Part shown: piece after piece, positions 1 through 7,244 of the stretch
Position numbering within the stretch: the stretch's first letter is position 1
Layout: the number at the start of each line of letters is the position of its first letter
Source: Desulfobacula sp.
GTDB lineage: Bacteria > Desulfobacterota > Desulfobacteria > Desulfobacterales > Desulfobacteraceae
Reading direction: 5' to 3'
Assembly: GCA_023144585.1 (NCBI GenBank)
Contig: JAGLFI010000035.1
Span: 1 to 9,080, forward strand
Length of the DNA stretch: 9,080 nucleotides
Notes under the pieces: generated by a model
The model's input: only the letters and a program-made list of their open reading frames with translations
The model's database searches: none
What the model was told of the DNA's origin: nothing
Made by a program: the position numbers and the translations under genes

Positions 1-359
1 GGATCACTTCAAAGTTTGGATATCGGACATCCCCTTTTACCGGACGAAGAGAATTTCATTCAGGTCTGGATATATCAAATAAAAGCGGAACAAAAATTAT
101 TGCAACAGCCAATGGCAGGATCTCTTATGCTGCCAGAAAAATGTATATTGGTAACCTGGTGGTAATTGACCATGGTCATGGCCGGGTAACCAAGTTTGGA
201 CATTTAAAAAAGATTCTGGTTAAACAGGGCCAACGAGTCAAACGGGGTGATGTCATCGCTCTTCTCGGCAACACGGGAAGAAGTACAGGACCCCATGTCC
301 ATTATGAGGTCAGAATTAATGGAACGCCTGTAAATCCTCTAAAATACATTCTAAATTAG
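1..359 (+). CDS. M23 (LytM-type) zinc metallopeptidase, C-terminal part
   Basis: This is the end of a gene cut by the left window edge; the first complete codon is at base 3 and 118 codons are visible before the TAG. It encodes a peptidase M23 domain, the fold of lysostaphin/LytM endopeptidases that cut peptidoglycan cross-bridges, or of their non-catalytic activators. The metal site looks complete: HSGLD supplies His19 and Asp23 of the visible fragment, the FGHL His67 is in place, and PHVHYEV supplies the HxH pair (His98, His100). The stretch GQRVKRGDVIALLGNTGRS is typical of the family, and the domain ends 18 residues after HxH, as usual for a C-terminal M23 domain. With all ligands kept, an active enzyme is likely. 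The missing N-terminus would normally carry a signal or membrane anchor and perhaps a coiled coil or LysM; this cannot be judged here. Cell-wall remodelling in the periplasm is inferred from the family. Confidence 0.9.
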   Translation, partial: ITSKFGYRTSPFTGRREFHSGLDISNKSGTKIIATANGRISYAARKMYIGNLVVIDHGHGRVTKFGHLKKILVKQGQRVKRGDVIALLGNTGRSTGPHVHYEVRINGTPVNPLKYILN

Positions 360-526
360 TCTTTTAAAATTATTTATATGGTTGTACGTCTTTCAGCCTT
401 TTCATTTTTTCCCCAAATAAAAAAAATAATTTCAATTTTTTGTTTTAATTTATCAAATTAATGCTTATATGTGTGATCTGAAACATTTTTATTTTTTTAT
501 AAATTTAAAAATTAGGTAAACTATAC
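360..526 (+). promoter_or_regulatory. AT-rich gap upstream of secA, weak candidate promoter
   Basis: These 167 bases hold no convincing gene and are strongly AT-rich. The best sigma70-like match I can find is TTGTTT (440-445) and TTATAT (465-470) with a long 19-base spacer; TGC at 462-464 would make an extended -10. Both hexamers match consensus at only 3 of 6 positions, so the exact site is weak. The spacer holds a 7-bp inverted repeat (445-451 with 455-461). The secA leader carries AGGT at 514-517, ten bases before the ATG, as a modest ribosome binding site. No clear G/C-rich terminator follows the peptidase gene. A promoter somewhere in this gap is likely because it is the only sizeable gap ahead of secA, but the position is a guess. 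Confidence 0.25.
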
Positions 527-3049
527 ATGGTATTCAAATTTTTTACGAAGATCTTTGGATCTAACAATGACAGGATTTTAAAAATCCTCCAACCGATTGT
601 TGATGAAATTAATCATCTTGAGCCTCAAATGCAAAAGTTGTCTGATGAACAGATAGCTCAAAAAACAATAGAATTCAAAGAAAAAGTTAAGAATGGGGAA
701 ACCCTGGATGATCTTTTGCCGGCTGCCTTTGCCCTGGTAAGAGAAGCCTCTGTCAGAACCCTTGGGCTGCGCCATTTTGATGTTCAGCTCATTGGCGGTA
801 TCGCACTTCACCGGGGATGGATTGCTGAAATGAAAACCGGTGAAGGAAAGACATTGATGTCCACCCTTCCTGCCTATCTTAATGCCTTGTCCGGAAAAGG
901 GGTTCACATTATCACCGTCAATGATTACCTGGCCAAGCGTGATGCTGACTGGATGGCCCAAATTTACAATTTCTTAGGATTAAGCGTTGGTGCCATTATC
1001 CATGATATTGATGATCAGGAAAGAAAACGGGCCTATAGCTCCGATATCACTTATGGCACCAATAATGAATTCGGGTTTGATTACTTAAGGGACAATATGA
1101 AATTTGACATAGAATCCCTTGCCCAGAAAAACTTAAATTTTGCCATTGTGGATGAAGTTGACTGTATCCTTATTGATGAAGCAAGAACACCTTTAATCAT
1201 TTCAGGACCGGCTGAAAAATCCACCCATCTTTATACCCATGTCAATACCATTATTCCGGCCTTCAAAAAAGACACGGATTATACACTTGATGAAGAATCA
1301 AAAAGTGTTTCGTTAACAGAAGCCGGCATTGCCAAGGGTGAAAACCTTCTTAAAGTGGACAATCTATATGATCCGGCAAACATAGAAATACTCCACCATA
1401 TAAACCAGGCTTTAAAAGCCCATACACTTTTTAAACGGGATACTGATTATATTGTTAAAAATAATCAGGTGGTCATTGTTGATGAATTCACCGGACGTTT
1501 AATGACGGGTCGACGTTATAGCGAAGGACTTCACCAGGCCCTTGAAGCAAAAGAAAATGTTAAAATCGAAAATGAAAATCAGACCCTTGCATCCATTACA
1601 TTTCAGAATTATTTCAGGATGTACAACAAATTATCCGGCATGACCGGTACGGCTGAGACTGAAGCACCTGAATTTGAAAAAATATATGATCTTGATGTCC
1701 TGGTGATCCCAACCCATATGAAAATGATCCGTGAAGATTTCCCTGATCTGATATACAAAACAAAAAAAGAAAAATATGATGCCGCCATAAAAGAGATGAT
1801 ACTGCTTCATAAAAAAGGACAGCCTGTTCTTGTGGGAACAATTTCCATTGATGTTTCCGAGGATATCAGCAAAAAACTTAAGAAAAAAGGCATCAAACAT
1901 ACTGTTTTAAATGCAAAGCATCATAAAGCAGAAGCTGAAATTGTTGCCAATGCCGGGCAAAGAGGAGCCCTCACCATTTCCACCAATATGGCGGGTCGTG
2001 GTACGGACATTGTTCTTGGAGAAGGGGTAAAAGAGCTTGGCGGGCTCCATATCCTGGGCACATCTCGTCATGAATCCAGAAGAATTGATAACCAGCTTCG
2101 AGGTCGTTCCGGCAGACAGGGAGACCAGGGGTCTTCAAAATTCTATCTTTCTTTGGAAGATGATCTCTTAAGAATCTTTGGCGGGGATCGAATCCATGCA
2201 GTAATGGATAAACTTGGAATTGAACAAGGCGAGCATATTGAACATCCCTTTATCAGCAGGGCCATAGAAAATGCCCAGTCAAAGGTTGAAGGACATAACT
2301 TTGAAATCAGAAAGCATTTGCTTGAATATGATGATGTAATGAACCAGCAAAGAGAAGTTATCTATCAACAAAGGCGCAAAGCCTTGCTTGAAAAAGACTT
2401 GAGACCAGTTGTCATGGAGATGATCGAAGATAAAGTCTATGATACTGTTGATGAATTTTCCATGGAAAAGGCCCCTGTCAAACAATGGGATCTGCAAGGT
2501 CTTGAAAACAGAATAAAACAATTATTTAATTTTAGCCCTGACCTTAAAACAGCTGTGAATAATAATTATGATGCACAACAACTGTCTGACACTCTATTTA
2601 AAAAAGTAAAGGCGCTCTACCAACAAAGAGCAACCTCTATTGGTACGGAAATCACAAGGGAAATCGAAAGGCATATCATTCTTCAAACCGTTGATACCCG
2701 ATGGAAAGAACATTTATTATCCATGGATCATTTAAAAGAGGGCATAGGACTGCGCGGATATGCGCAGCAGGATCCTTTACGGATTTATAAACAAGAAGGG
2801 TTTGACATGTTCCATGATTTGATGGAAAGGGTAAAAGAAGAAGTGGTGAATATTTTATTCAAAATCCAGATATCAACCTCTTCACAAGTGGATGAGATGA
2901 AACAAAAAGAACAAGACAGTCTTACTTTTTCCCATTCAGATGGCTCCAGTATAAAGCAACCGGTTAAACGATCTTCTAAAAAAATAAAAAGAAATGATCC
3001 CTGCCACTGCGGAAGCGGCAAAAAATATAAAAAATGCTGTATGTCTTAG
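527..3049 (+). CDS. secA: Preprotein translocase ATPase SecA
   Basis: SecA is the ATP-driven motor that pushes unfolded preproteins through the SecYEG channel at the inner membrane. The 840-residue product is full length for a SecA without long insertions (E. coli has 901). Nucleotide-binding domain 1 has Walker A MKTGEGKT at 102-109 and Walker B VDEVD at 208-212, followed by [10 protein letters not shown]; the residue after VDEVD is Cys where Ser is usual. The preprotein cross-linking domain lies roughly at 225-370, then GMTGTAETE starts domain 2, with [10 protein letters not shown] near 487-495 and the arginine-finger motif [10 protein letters not shown] at 526-535. The two-helix finger is recognisable around [18 protein letters not shown], with Tyr745 at the position of the E. 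coli finger-tip Tyr794. The C-terminus is a SEC-C zinc motif, Cys826, Cys828, Cys837, Cys838 (CxC-x8-CC), which binds SecB or ribosomes in relatives. The ATG is preceded by AGGT at 514-517. Its stop codon forms part of the ribosome binding site of clpS, so the two are probably co-translated. Confidence 0.98.
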   Translation: MVFKFFTKIFGSNNDRILKILQPIVDEINHLEPQMQKLSDEQIAQKTIEFKEKVKNGETLDDLLPAAFALVREASVRTLGLRHFDVQLIGGIALHRGWIAEMKTGEGKTLMSTLPAYLNALSGKGVHIITVNDYLAKRDADWMAQIYNFLGLSVGAIIHDIDDQERKRAYSSDITYGTNNEFGFDYLRDNMKFDIESLAQKNLNFAIVDEVDCILIDEARTPLIISGPAEKSTHLYTHVNTIIPAFKKDTDYTLDEESKSVSLTEAGIAKGENLLKVDNLYDPANIEILHHINQALKAHTLFKRDTDYIVKNNQVVIVDEFTGRLMTGRRYSEGLHQALEAKENVKIENENQTLASITFQNYFRMYNKLSGMTGTAETEAPEFEKIYDLDVLVIPTHMKMIREDFPDLIYKTKKEKYDAAIKEMILLHKKGQPVLVGTISIDVSEDISKKLKKKGIKHTVLNAKHHKAEAEIVANAGQRGALTISTNMAGRGTDIVLGEGVKELGGLHILGTSRHESRRIDNQLRGRSGRQGDQGSSKFYLSLEDDLLRIFGGDRIHAVMDKLGIEQGEHIEHPFISRAIENAQSKVEGHNFEIRKHLLEYDDVMNQQREVIYQQRRKALLEKDLRPVVMEMIEDKVYDTVDEFSMEKAPVKQWDLQGLENRIKQLFNFSPDLKTAVNNNYDAQQLSDTLFKKVKALYQQRATSIGTEITREIERHIILQTVDTRWKEHLLSMDHLKEGIGLRGYAQQDPLRIYKQEGFDMFHDLMERVKEEVVNILFKIQISTSSQVDEMKQKEQDSLTFSHSDGSSIKQPVKRSSKKIKRNDPCHCGSGKKYKKCCMS

Positions 3050-3061
3050 GAAATATTGATA

Positions 3062-3370
3062 ATGACATCTACTGATTCCGAAATAAAAGATGAGATTTCA
3101 TCCGGATCAAAAAATGGTCATCCCCCCATGTATAAAGTCATCCTGTATAATGACGATTATACTACCATGGAGTTTGTTGTACAAATTCTTGTGGATGTTT
3201 TCGGAAAATCACTTGAAAAAGCGAGACAAATGATGCTTAATGTACATAATAAAGGGAAAGAAATATGTGGTATCTATCCAAGACAGATTGCTGAAACAAA
3301 AGTGGAAACAGTACACAATCTGGCGAGCAATAAAGGATTTCCTTTAAAAAGTACAATGGAGAAGGAGTAG
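3062..3370 (+). CDS. clpS: ClpS, N-degron adaptor for ClpA
   Basis: ClpS binds proteins with destabilising N-terminal residues (Leu, Phe, Tyr, Trp) and hands them to ClpA for unfolding and ClpAP degradation. The 102-residue product has a flexible, poorly conserved N-terminal 22 residues and then the ClpS core. NDDYTTMEFVV at 30-40 holds the binding-pocket residues (Asn30, Asp31, Asp32, Thr34, gatekeeper Met36), and His62 in NVHNKGKEICG is the other pocket residue. The family most often has P after the first T; here it is a second Thr, a minor change. I chose ATG 3062 rather than the in-frame TTG at 3056, because AGGAAA (3048-3053) is 8 bases from the ATG but only 2 from the TTG. The gene starts 12 bases after secA and ends 2 bases before clpA, its direct partner. 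Confidence 0.96.
   Translation: MTSTDSEIKDEISSGSKNGHPPMYKVILYNDDYTTMEFVVQILVDVFGKSLEKARQMMLNVHNKGKEICGIYPRQIAETKVETVHNLASNKGFPLKSTMEKE
3361..3367 (+). promoter_or_regulatory. Strong ribosome binding site of clpA inside the clpS end
   Basis: GAAGGAG lies within the last codons of clpS, five bases before the clpA ATG at 3373. It is the best Shine-Dalgarno match in the secA-to-lgt block and suggests translational coupling of the adaptor and its unfoldase. Confidence 0.8.
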
Positions 3371-3372
3371 TT

Positions 3373-5631
3373 ATGATTAGCAAAGAACTCAGTACAACCC
3401 TCGGTTTTGCTGTACGGGAGGCAAAAAAAAGAAGGCATGAGTATGTATGTGTTGAACACGTTCTTTATGCAATCCTTAACCATGAGACAGGCGTACAGAC
3501 GATTGAAAAATGTGGTGGCCACCCCGAGCAGATAAAAGAAGAACTTGAAAAATTCTTTGATGATAAGCTAACCCGCATAGATACAAAAGAAGAATATGTC
3601 TTACAGCAGACCATCGGGTTCCAGCGCATGATACAACGAGCCATCAACCATGCCAGATCTGCTGAGAAAAGTGAAGTTAATTTAGGGGATATTCTTGCAT
3701 CTATTTTCCAGGAAAAAGATTCACATGCTGCATTTTATCTCGAATCAGAAGGCATTACCCGTCTTGACGTATTAAAATATATTTCACACACCACAGAACC
3801 GTTAAAAAAAGCGGGCCCACCATTGGGGCCTTCCCAAAAAGTATTTAAACATACTGACAGAAGAACAAAACGGCAAAAAAAGAAAGATCCTTTGGAAACT
3901 TTTACGACAAACCTGCTGAAAAAGGCAGAGGCTAAAAAGATTGATCCGCTTATTGGAAGAACCGATGAAATGGACAGACTCATGCAGATTCTTTGCCGCA
4001 GAAGAAAAAACAATCCGATTCTGGTGGGAGATCCCGGAGTTGGAAAAACAGCAATTGCCGAAGGGCTTGCCATACAGATAAATGACAAATTAGTGCCGGA
4101 TCTTTTGGAAAACTGTGAGCTGTTCTCCCTTGATATGGGGACTCTGCTTGCTGGAACAAAATATCGGGGAGATTTTGAACAACGACTGAAAGATGTTATT
4201 AATGCCCTTGAATCCAAAGAGAATGCTTTGCTGATTATTGACGAAATCCATACAGTTGTTGGTGCAGGTGCAACCACCAGCGGTTCCATGGATGCCTCAA
4301 ATATTTTGAAACCGGCTCTTTCTTCCGGGGATATTAAATGTGTCGGTACTACGACCTATGAAGAGTATAAAAACCATTTTGAAAAAGACAGAGCTTTTTC
4401 AAGAAGATTTGAAAAAATTGAAGTTTCAGAGCCTTCCGTTGAAGAGACTACTCAAATTTTGAATGGACTTAAACCTTACTATGAAGAGCATCACGGACTG
4501 ACCTACTCGGCTGAGACGATTGAAGCTGCAGCCTATTTCTCGGATAAATATATCAACGACCGGCTCCTGCCGGACAAAGCCATTGATGTTATTGATGAAA
4601 CAGGTGCCTACCTGCGGCTCAAGGGAAAAGGAAAACGCAAAACAGTCAGTCCCAAAGATATTGAAAAAATTGTCGCTAAAATTGCAAAAGTACCTGTCAC
4701 AAGTGTTACATCGACAGATAAAGCCAACCTGGAATCCCTGTCAAAAAGGCTATTCAAGGTTATATTCGGACAGGATGATGCCATCGAAACCATGACCACT
4801 TCCATTAAAAGATCAAGAGCAGGGCTTGCCTCACCGGATCGTCCCATTGGATCTTTTCTTTTCATGGGACCCACCGGCGTCGGTAAAACAGAGGTTGCAA
4901 AACAGCTTGCCCATCATATAGGAATAGAATTTTTGAGATTTGACATGAGTGAATACATGGAAAAGCATGCTGTTTCCAGACTTATCGGGGCTCCTCCCGG
5001 ATATGTAGGGTTTGAGCAGGGAGGCATTCTAACGGACAGTATCAGGAAACATCCCCACTCGGTTCTGCTGCTGGACGAAATTGAAAAGGCTCATATGGAT
5101 CTTTTTAATATTCTTTTACAAGTCATGGACTATGCTACCCTGACAGATAACAGCGGCAAATCAGCAGATTTTAGGAATGTTATCATCATCATGACATCCA
5201 ATGCCGGTGCAAGAGAAATGAGTGCCAACGCCATTGGATTTGGCTCCCAGTCAGCACATGTTGATTCCAAAGGAATGAAAGCCATCGAAAAAGCATTCAG
5301 CCCGGAATTTAGAAACCGGCTTGATGGTATTGTCCAGTTTAACCATCTATCCCCAAAGATCATGGAAATGATTGTTGATAAAAATATGAAAGAACTTAAA
5401 TCCATGCTCAAAGTCAAAAAAATTACCTTGAGCTATTCTGCTAAAGTTCGAACATTTCTCGCAAAAGAAGGGTATGATCCCAAGTTTGGTGCCAGACCTT
5501 TGGCAAGGATTATCCAGACAACAATTAAAGATAAGCTCACAGATGAAATTCTTTTTGGCAAGCTTGAAAAAGGCGGTAAAATTTCAATTGGTCTTAAGAA
5601 CAATAAGCTTAATTTTATATTTAAAAGTTGA
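3373..5631 (+). CDS. clpA: ClpA, AAA+ unfoldase subunit of the ClpAP protease
   Basis: ClpA is a two-ring hexameric unfoldase that threads substrates, including those brought by ClpS, into the ClpP peptidase in the cytosol. The 752-residue length matches ClpA (E. coli 758). Residues 1-145 form the double Clp_N repeat that docks ClpS. A basic linker (about 155-172) leads to D1, with Walker A GDPGVGKT 219-226, Walker B LLIIDEIH 286-293, pore loop KYRG 263-266 and arginine fingers in FSRRF near 342-346. D2 has Walker A GPTGVGKT 499-506, Walker B LLLDE 565-569, pore loop GYVG 543-546, PEFRNRLD 644-651 and sensor 2 GAR 706-708. There is no long coiled-coil middle domain as in ClpB or ClpC. The ClpP-docking tripeptide is IGF at 621-623 (IGL in E. 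coli ClpA), so a ClpP encoded elsewhere is the expected partner. Codons 17-20 contain an A8 tract (3423-3430) read in frame. Confidence 0.97.
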   Translation: MISKELSTTLGFAVREAKKRRHEYVCVEHVLYAILNHETGVQTIEKCGGHPEQIKEELEKFFDDKLTRIDTKEEYVLQQTIGFQRMIQRAINHARSAEKSEVNLGDILASIFQEKDSHAAFYLESEGITRLDVLKYISHTTEPLKKAGPPLGPSQKVFKHTDRRTKRQKKKDPLETFTTNLLKKAEAKKIDPLIGRTDEMDRLMQILCRRRKNNPILVGDPGVGKTAIAEGLAIQINDKLVPDLLENCELFSLDMGTLLAGTKYRGDFEQRLKDVINALESKENALLIIDEIHTVVGAGATTSGSMDASNILKPALSSGDIKCVGTTTYEEYKNHFEKDRAFSRRFEKIEVSEPSVEETTQILNGLKPYYEEHHGLTYSAETIEAAAYFSDKYINDRLLPDKAIDVIDETGAYLRLKGKGKRKTVSPKDIEKIVAKIAKVPVTSVTSTDKANLESLSKRLFKVIFGQDDAIETMTTSIKRSRAGLASPDRPIGSFLFMGPTGVGKTEVAKQLAHHIGIEFLRFDMSEYMEKHAVSRLIGAPPGYVGFEQGGILTDSIRKHPHSVLLLDEIEKAHMDLFNILLQVMDYATLTDNSGKSADFRNVIIIMTSNAGAREMSANAIGFGSQSAHVDSKGMKAIEKAFSPEFRNRLDGIVQFNHLSPKIMEMIVDKNMKELKSMLKVKKITLSYSAKVRTFLAKEGYDPKFGARPLARIIQTTIKDKLTDEILFGKLEKGGKISIGLKNNKLNFIFKS

Positions 5632-6333
5632 ATGCCCCTTTTCAGGTTATCAAAAAGAATAGACTTTCCCCCGGCTTGGCTTGCAAGATCAGACGGACTC
5701 TTATGTATCGGGGGAGATCTATCGCCCACAAGACTTCTACTTGCTTATAAAAACGGAATATTCTCCTGGTTTTCAAAAGATGAGCCTTTCCTCTGGTGGT
5801 CACCTGATCCAAGGCTTGTACTTTTTCCCAAAGAAATTAATATTTCAAAAAGCCTGAATAAAAAAATTAAAAAAAATCTTTTAAAAGTTACAGTGGACAC
5901 CGCATTTGAACAAACCATTCGTTCCTGCGCAAAACCAAGAAAAAAGGAGCATGAAGGGACCTGGCTTGTGGATGAAATGATAGATTCCTATATTCAGCTT
6001 CATAACATGGGATACGCTCATTCCATTGAAACATGGAGAGACAACAAATTAGTCGGTGGATTGTATGGCGTTTGCCTTGGCGGATCTTTTTTCGGTGAAT
6101 CCATGTTTTCTTTTGAAAGTGATGCATCCAAAATTGCTCTGGTCGCTCTTGCAAATCATTTAACAAAACAGTGCTTTGACCTGATTGACTGTCAGGTGAC
6201 AACACCCCACCTTCTTAACATGGGGGCTTGCGAGATCTCCAGAAATTCTTTTCTTGATATCATCAACAAATCTGTTAAAAGAAAAAATTTCAAAAATATT
6301 TGGAACCCGAATATCAACCTGGAAGTCTTTTAA
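5632..6333 (+). CDS. aat: Leucyl/phenylalanyl-tRNA--protein transferase
   Basis: Aat moves Leu or Phe from its aminoacyl-tRNA to the N-terminal Arg or Lys of a protein, creating a type 2 N-degron that ClpS recognises. The 233-residue product matches the family end to end (E. coli 234). GLLCIGGDLSPTRLLLAY near 22-39, WWSPDPR at 55-61 and GGLYGVCLGGSFFGESMFS at 142-160 are family hallmarks. Glu156, Asp186 and Gln188 (in IDCQ) fall at the same numbers as the E. coli active-site residues as I remember them. The start is firm because the family N-terminus (PLFRLS then DFPP) begins at this ATG. The ATG directly follows the clpA TGA with no base between (TGAATG), and no Shine-Dalgarno sequence is visible, so translation probably depends on termination and re-initiation by ribosomes leaving clpA. 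Its 3' end overlaps the open frame of the downstream ureohydrolase. Confidence 0.97.
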   Translation: MPLFRLSKRIDFPPAWLARSDGLLCIGGDLSPTRLLLAYKNGIFSWFSKDEPFLWWSPDPRLVLFPKEINISKSLNKKIKKNLLKVTVDTAFEQTIRSCAKPRKKEHEGTWLVDEMIDSYIQLHNMGYAHSIETWRDNKLVGGLYGVCLGGSFFGESMFSFESDASKIALVALANHLTKQCFDLIDCQVTTPHLLNMGACEISRNSFLDIINKSVKRKNFKNIWNPNINLEVF

Positions 6334-7178
6334 TTAGAGAGAAAAATGAAACCTGCAAAAAAAATATTCAAAATGGCGGCATTGGTATTTTAGGGATTGA
6401 GTTTGATCAGAATTCCTCCTTCAGGAAAGGCCCGGCTTCGGCACCCAAACGAATCCGGGAAAGCTATTTTTCAGACTCATCCAATCTTTGGTCGGAAAAA
6501 AGGTTGGATCTTGGCTCTATCAAACATCTATATGATTTAGGAAATATTGACTTGAAAAAGGATATAGATAATTTTACTACTATCACTGATTCGGTTAAAA
6601 ATATTCTTGATCAGAAATGTCATCTAATTTGCCTTGGCGGAGACCACTCTGTCACCTTTCCCATCATAGAAGCCTATGCACAAAAATATGATCACCTAAA
6701 CATCCTTCATCTTGATGCCCACCCGGATCTGTATGACAACCTCCATGGAAATATCAATTCCCATGCCTGCCCTTTTGCAAGAATCATGGGGAAAAAACTG
6801 GTGGCAAGACTCGTCCAGGCAGGTATTAGAACCATGAACGGTCACCAGCGGGAACAGGCTCAAAAGTTTGGTGTAGAAGTTATGGAAATGAAAGATGGCA
6901 CCAACTGGTTGGACAAACTTGAATTTGACGGGCCGGTATATCTATCTCTTGATTTAGACTGTCTTGACCCTGCCTTTGCTTCGGGTGTTTCCCATCATGA
7001 ACCCGAAGGAATGACCACCCGTCAGGTCATCGACATTATTCATCGACTTAAAGGAAAAATTGTAGGGGCCGACATTGTTGAATATAATCCTGACAGGGAT
7101 CTTCTTTCAATGACATCCATGGTTATTGCAAAACTTTTAAAAGAAATCATCGCTCGAATTTATGAAGATACAATTTAA
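6300..7178 (+). CDS. Arginase/agmatinase-family ureohydrolase, start uncertain
   Basis: This is a binuclear-manganese ureohydrolase. The family splits guanidino compounds into urea and an amine; agmatine to putrescine (SpeB) is the likeliest activity, but guanidinobutyrate or other substrates cannot be excluded. Counted from the TTG at 6300, ligands are His116 (GGDHS), Asp139, His141 and Asp143 (LDAHPD), and Asp218 and Asp220 (SLDLDCLDP); Glu261 (VEYNP) is the conserved C-terminal Glu. The signature after DCLDPAFA is SGVSHHEPEGM rather than the PGTGTPEPGG typical of SpeB, one reason to leave the symbol open. The start is a problem: the open frame reaches back to a TTG inside aat (34-base overlap) with no visible ribosome binding site, and no in-frame ATG or GTG lies near the domain start at residue 28. 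An ATG at 6346 after AGAGAG is in another frame and would join this one only by a -1 shift at the A8 tract 6357-6364, giving about 277 residues. Confidence 0.88.
   Translation: MEPEYQPGSLLIREKNETCKKNIQNGGIGILGIEFDQNSSFRKGPASAPKRIRESYFSDSSNLWSEKRLDLGSIKHLYDLGNIDLKKDIDNFTTITDSVKNILDQKCHLICLGGDHSVTFPIIEAYAQKYDHLNILHLDAHPDLYDNLHGNINSHACPFARIMGKKLVARLVQAGIRTMNGHQREQAQKFGVEVMEMKDGTNWLDKLEFDGPVYLSLDLDCLDPAFASGVSHHEPEGMTTRQVIDIIHRLKGKIVGADIVEYNPDRDLLSMTSMVIAKLLKEIIARIYEDTI
6336..6364 (+). other. Possible frameshift or slippage site at the ureohydrolase start
   Basis: AGAGAG (6336-6341), four As and ATG (6346) are followed by codons AAA CCT GCA AAA AAA and an eight-A run at 6357-6364. In this frame the run is a perfect A-AAA-AAA slippery heptamer, and the frame closes at TAG 6391-6393 after 15 codons. 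A -1 slip, or a ninth A, would carry the frame into the ureohydrolase as MKPAKKNIQNGGIGI, a natural-looking N-terminus just ahead of the domain. The sequence shows the tract and frames; slippage, a real indel or a sequencing error are equally possible readings. I see no obvious stimulatory hairpin downstream. Confidence 0.45.
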
Positions 7179-7209
7179 CTTAAAAATTTTGGGCAACCTG
7201 ATATGAATT

Positions 7210-7223
7210 GGTGAAGCCAGATA
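7210..7223 (+). promoter_or_regulatory. Shine-Dalgarno-like GGTGA in front of an ATA codon of lgt
   Basis: GGTGA at 7210-7214 is six bases before an in-frame ATA at 7221, ideal spacing for a start. From ATA the frame is open into lgt and reads IPYRISPYLIQING, resembling the usual Lgt N-terminus. An in-frame ATG at 7203 is cut off by TGA at 7212. Whether ATA is used is not shown by the sequence. Confidence 0.4.
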
Positions 7224-7244
7224 CCCTATAGAATCAGCCCATAT

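Noticed and set aside
378..461. A 27-codon ORF upstream of secA, considered as a SecM- or VemP-like arrest leader
   Set aside because: It has no ribosome binding site, no secretion signal or recognisable arrest motif, and the candidate secA promoter lies within it.
445..461. 7-bp inverted repeat TTAATTT-ATC-AAATTAA as an operator upstream of secA
   Set aside because: In sequence this AT-rich such a repeat is expected by chance, and it is not tied to a known regulator site.
1140..1190. Cys in place of Ser after the SecA Walker B VDEVD as a functional oddity
   Set aside because: It is a conservative change next to the intact catalytic residues; not enough to suggest altered function.
3056..3061. 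TTG 3056 as the clpS start
   Set aside because: The Shine-Dalgarno sequence AGGAAA is only 2 bases away; the ATG at 3062 has normal spacing.
3735..4289. 184-codon minus-strand open frame opposite clpA
   Set aside because: It is a shadow of the clpA coding frame: no ribosome binding site, no recognisable domain, and serine/phenylalanine-rich composition typical of antisense reading. Other minus-strand frames opposite secA, clpA, aat and fxsA were rejected likewise.
4520..4795. 91-codon plus-strand frame inside clpA
   Set aside because: It overlaps the conserved end of ClpA D1 in another frame and has no domain or start signal.
7203..7214. TGA at 7212 after ATG 7203 read as selenocysteine or readthrough into lgt
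   Set aside because: No selenocysteine is known near the Lgt N-terminus, no SECIS-like hairpin is evident, and residues MNW before it do not resemble the family.
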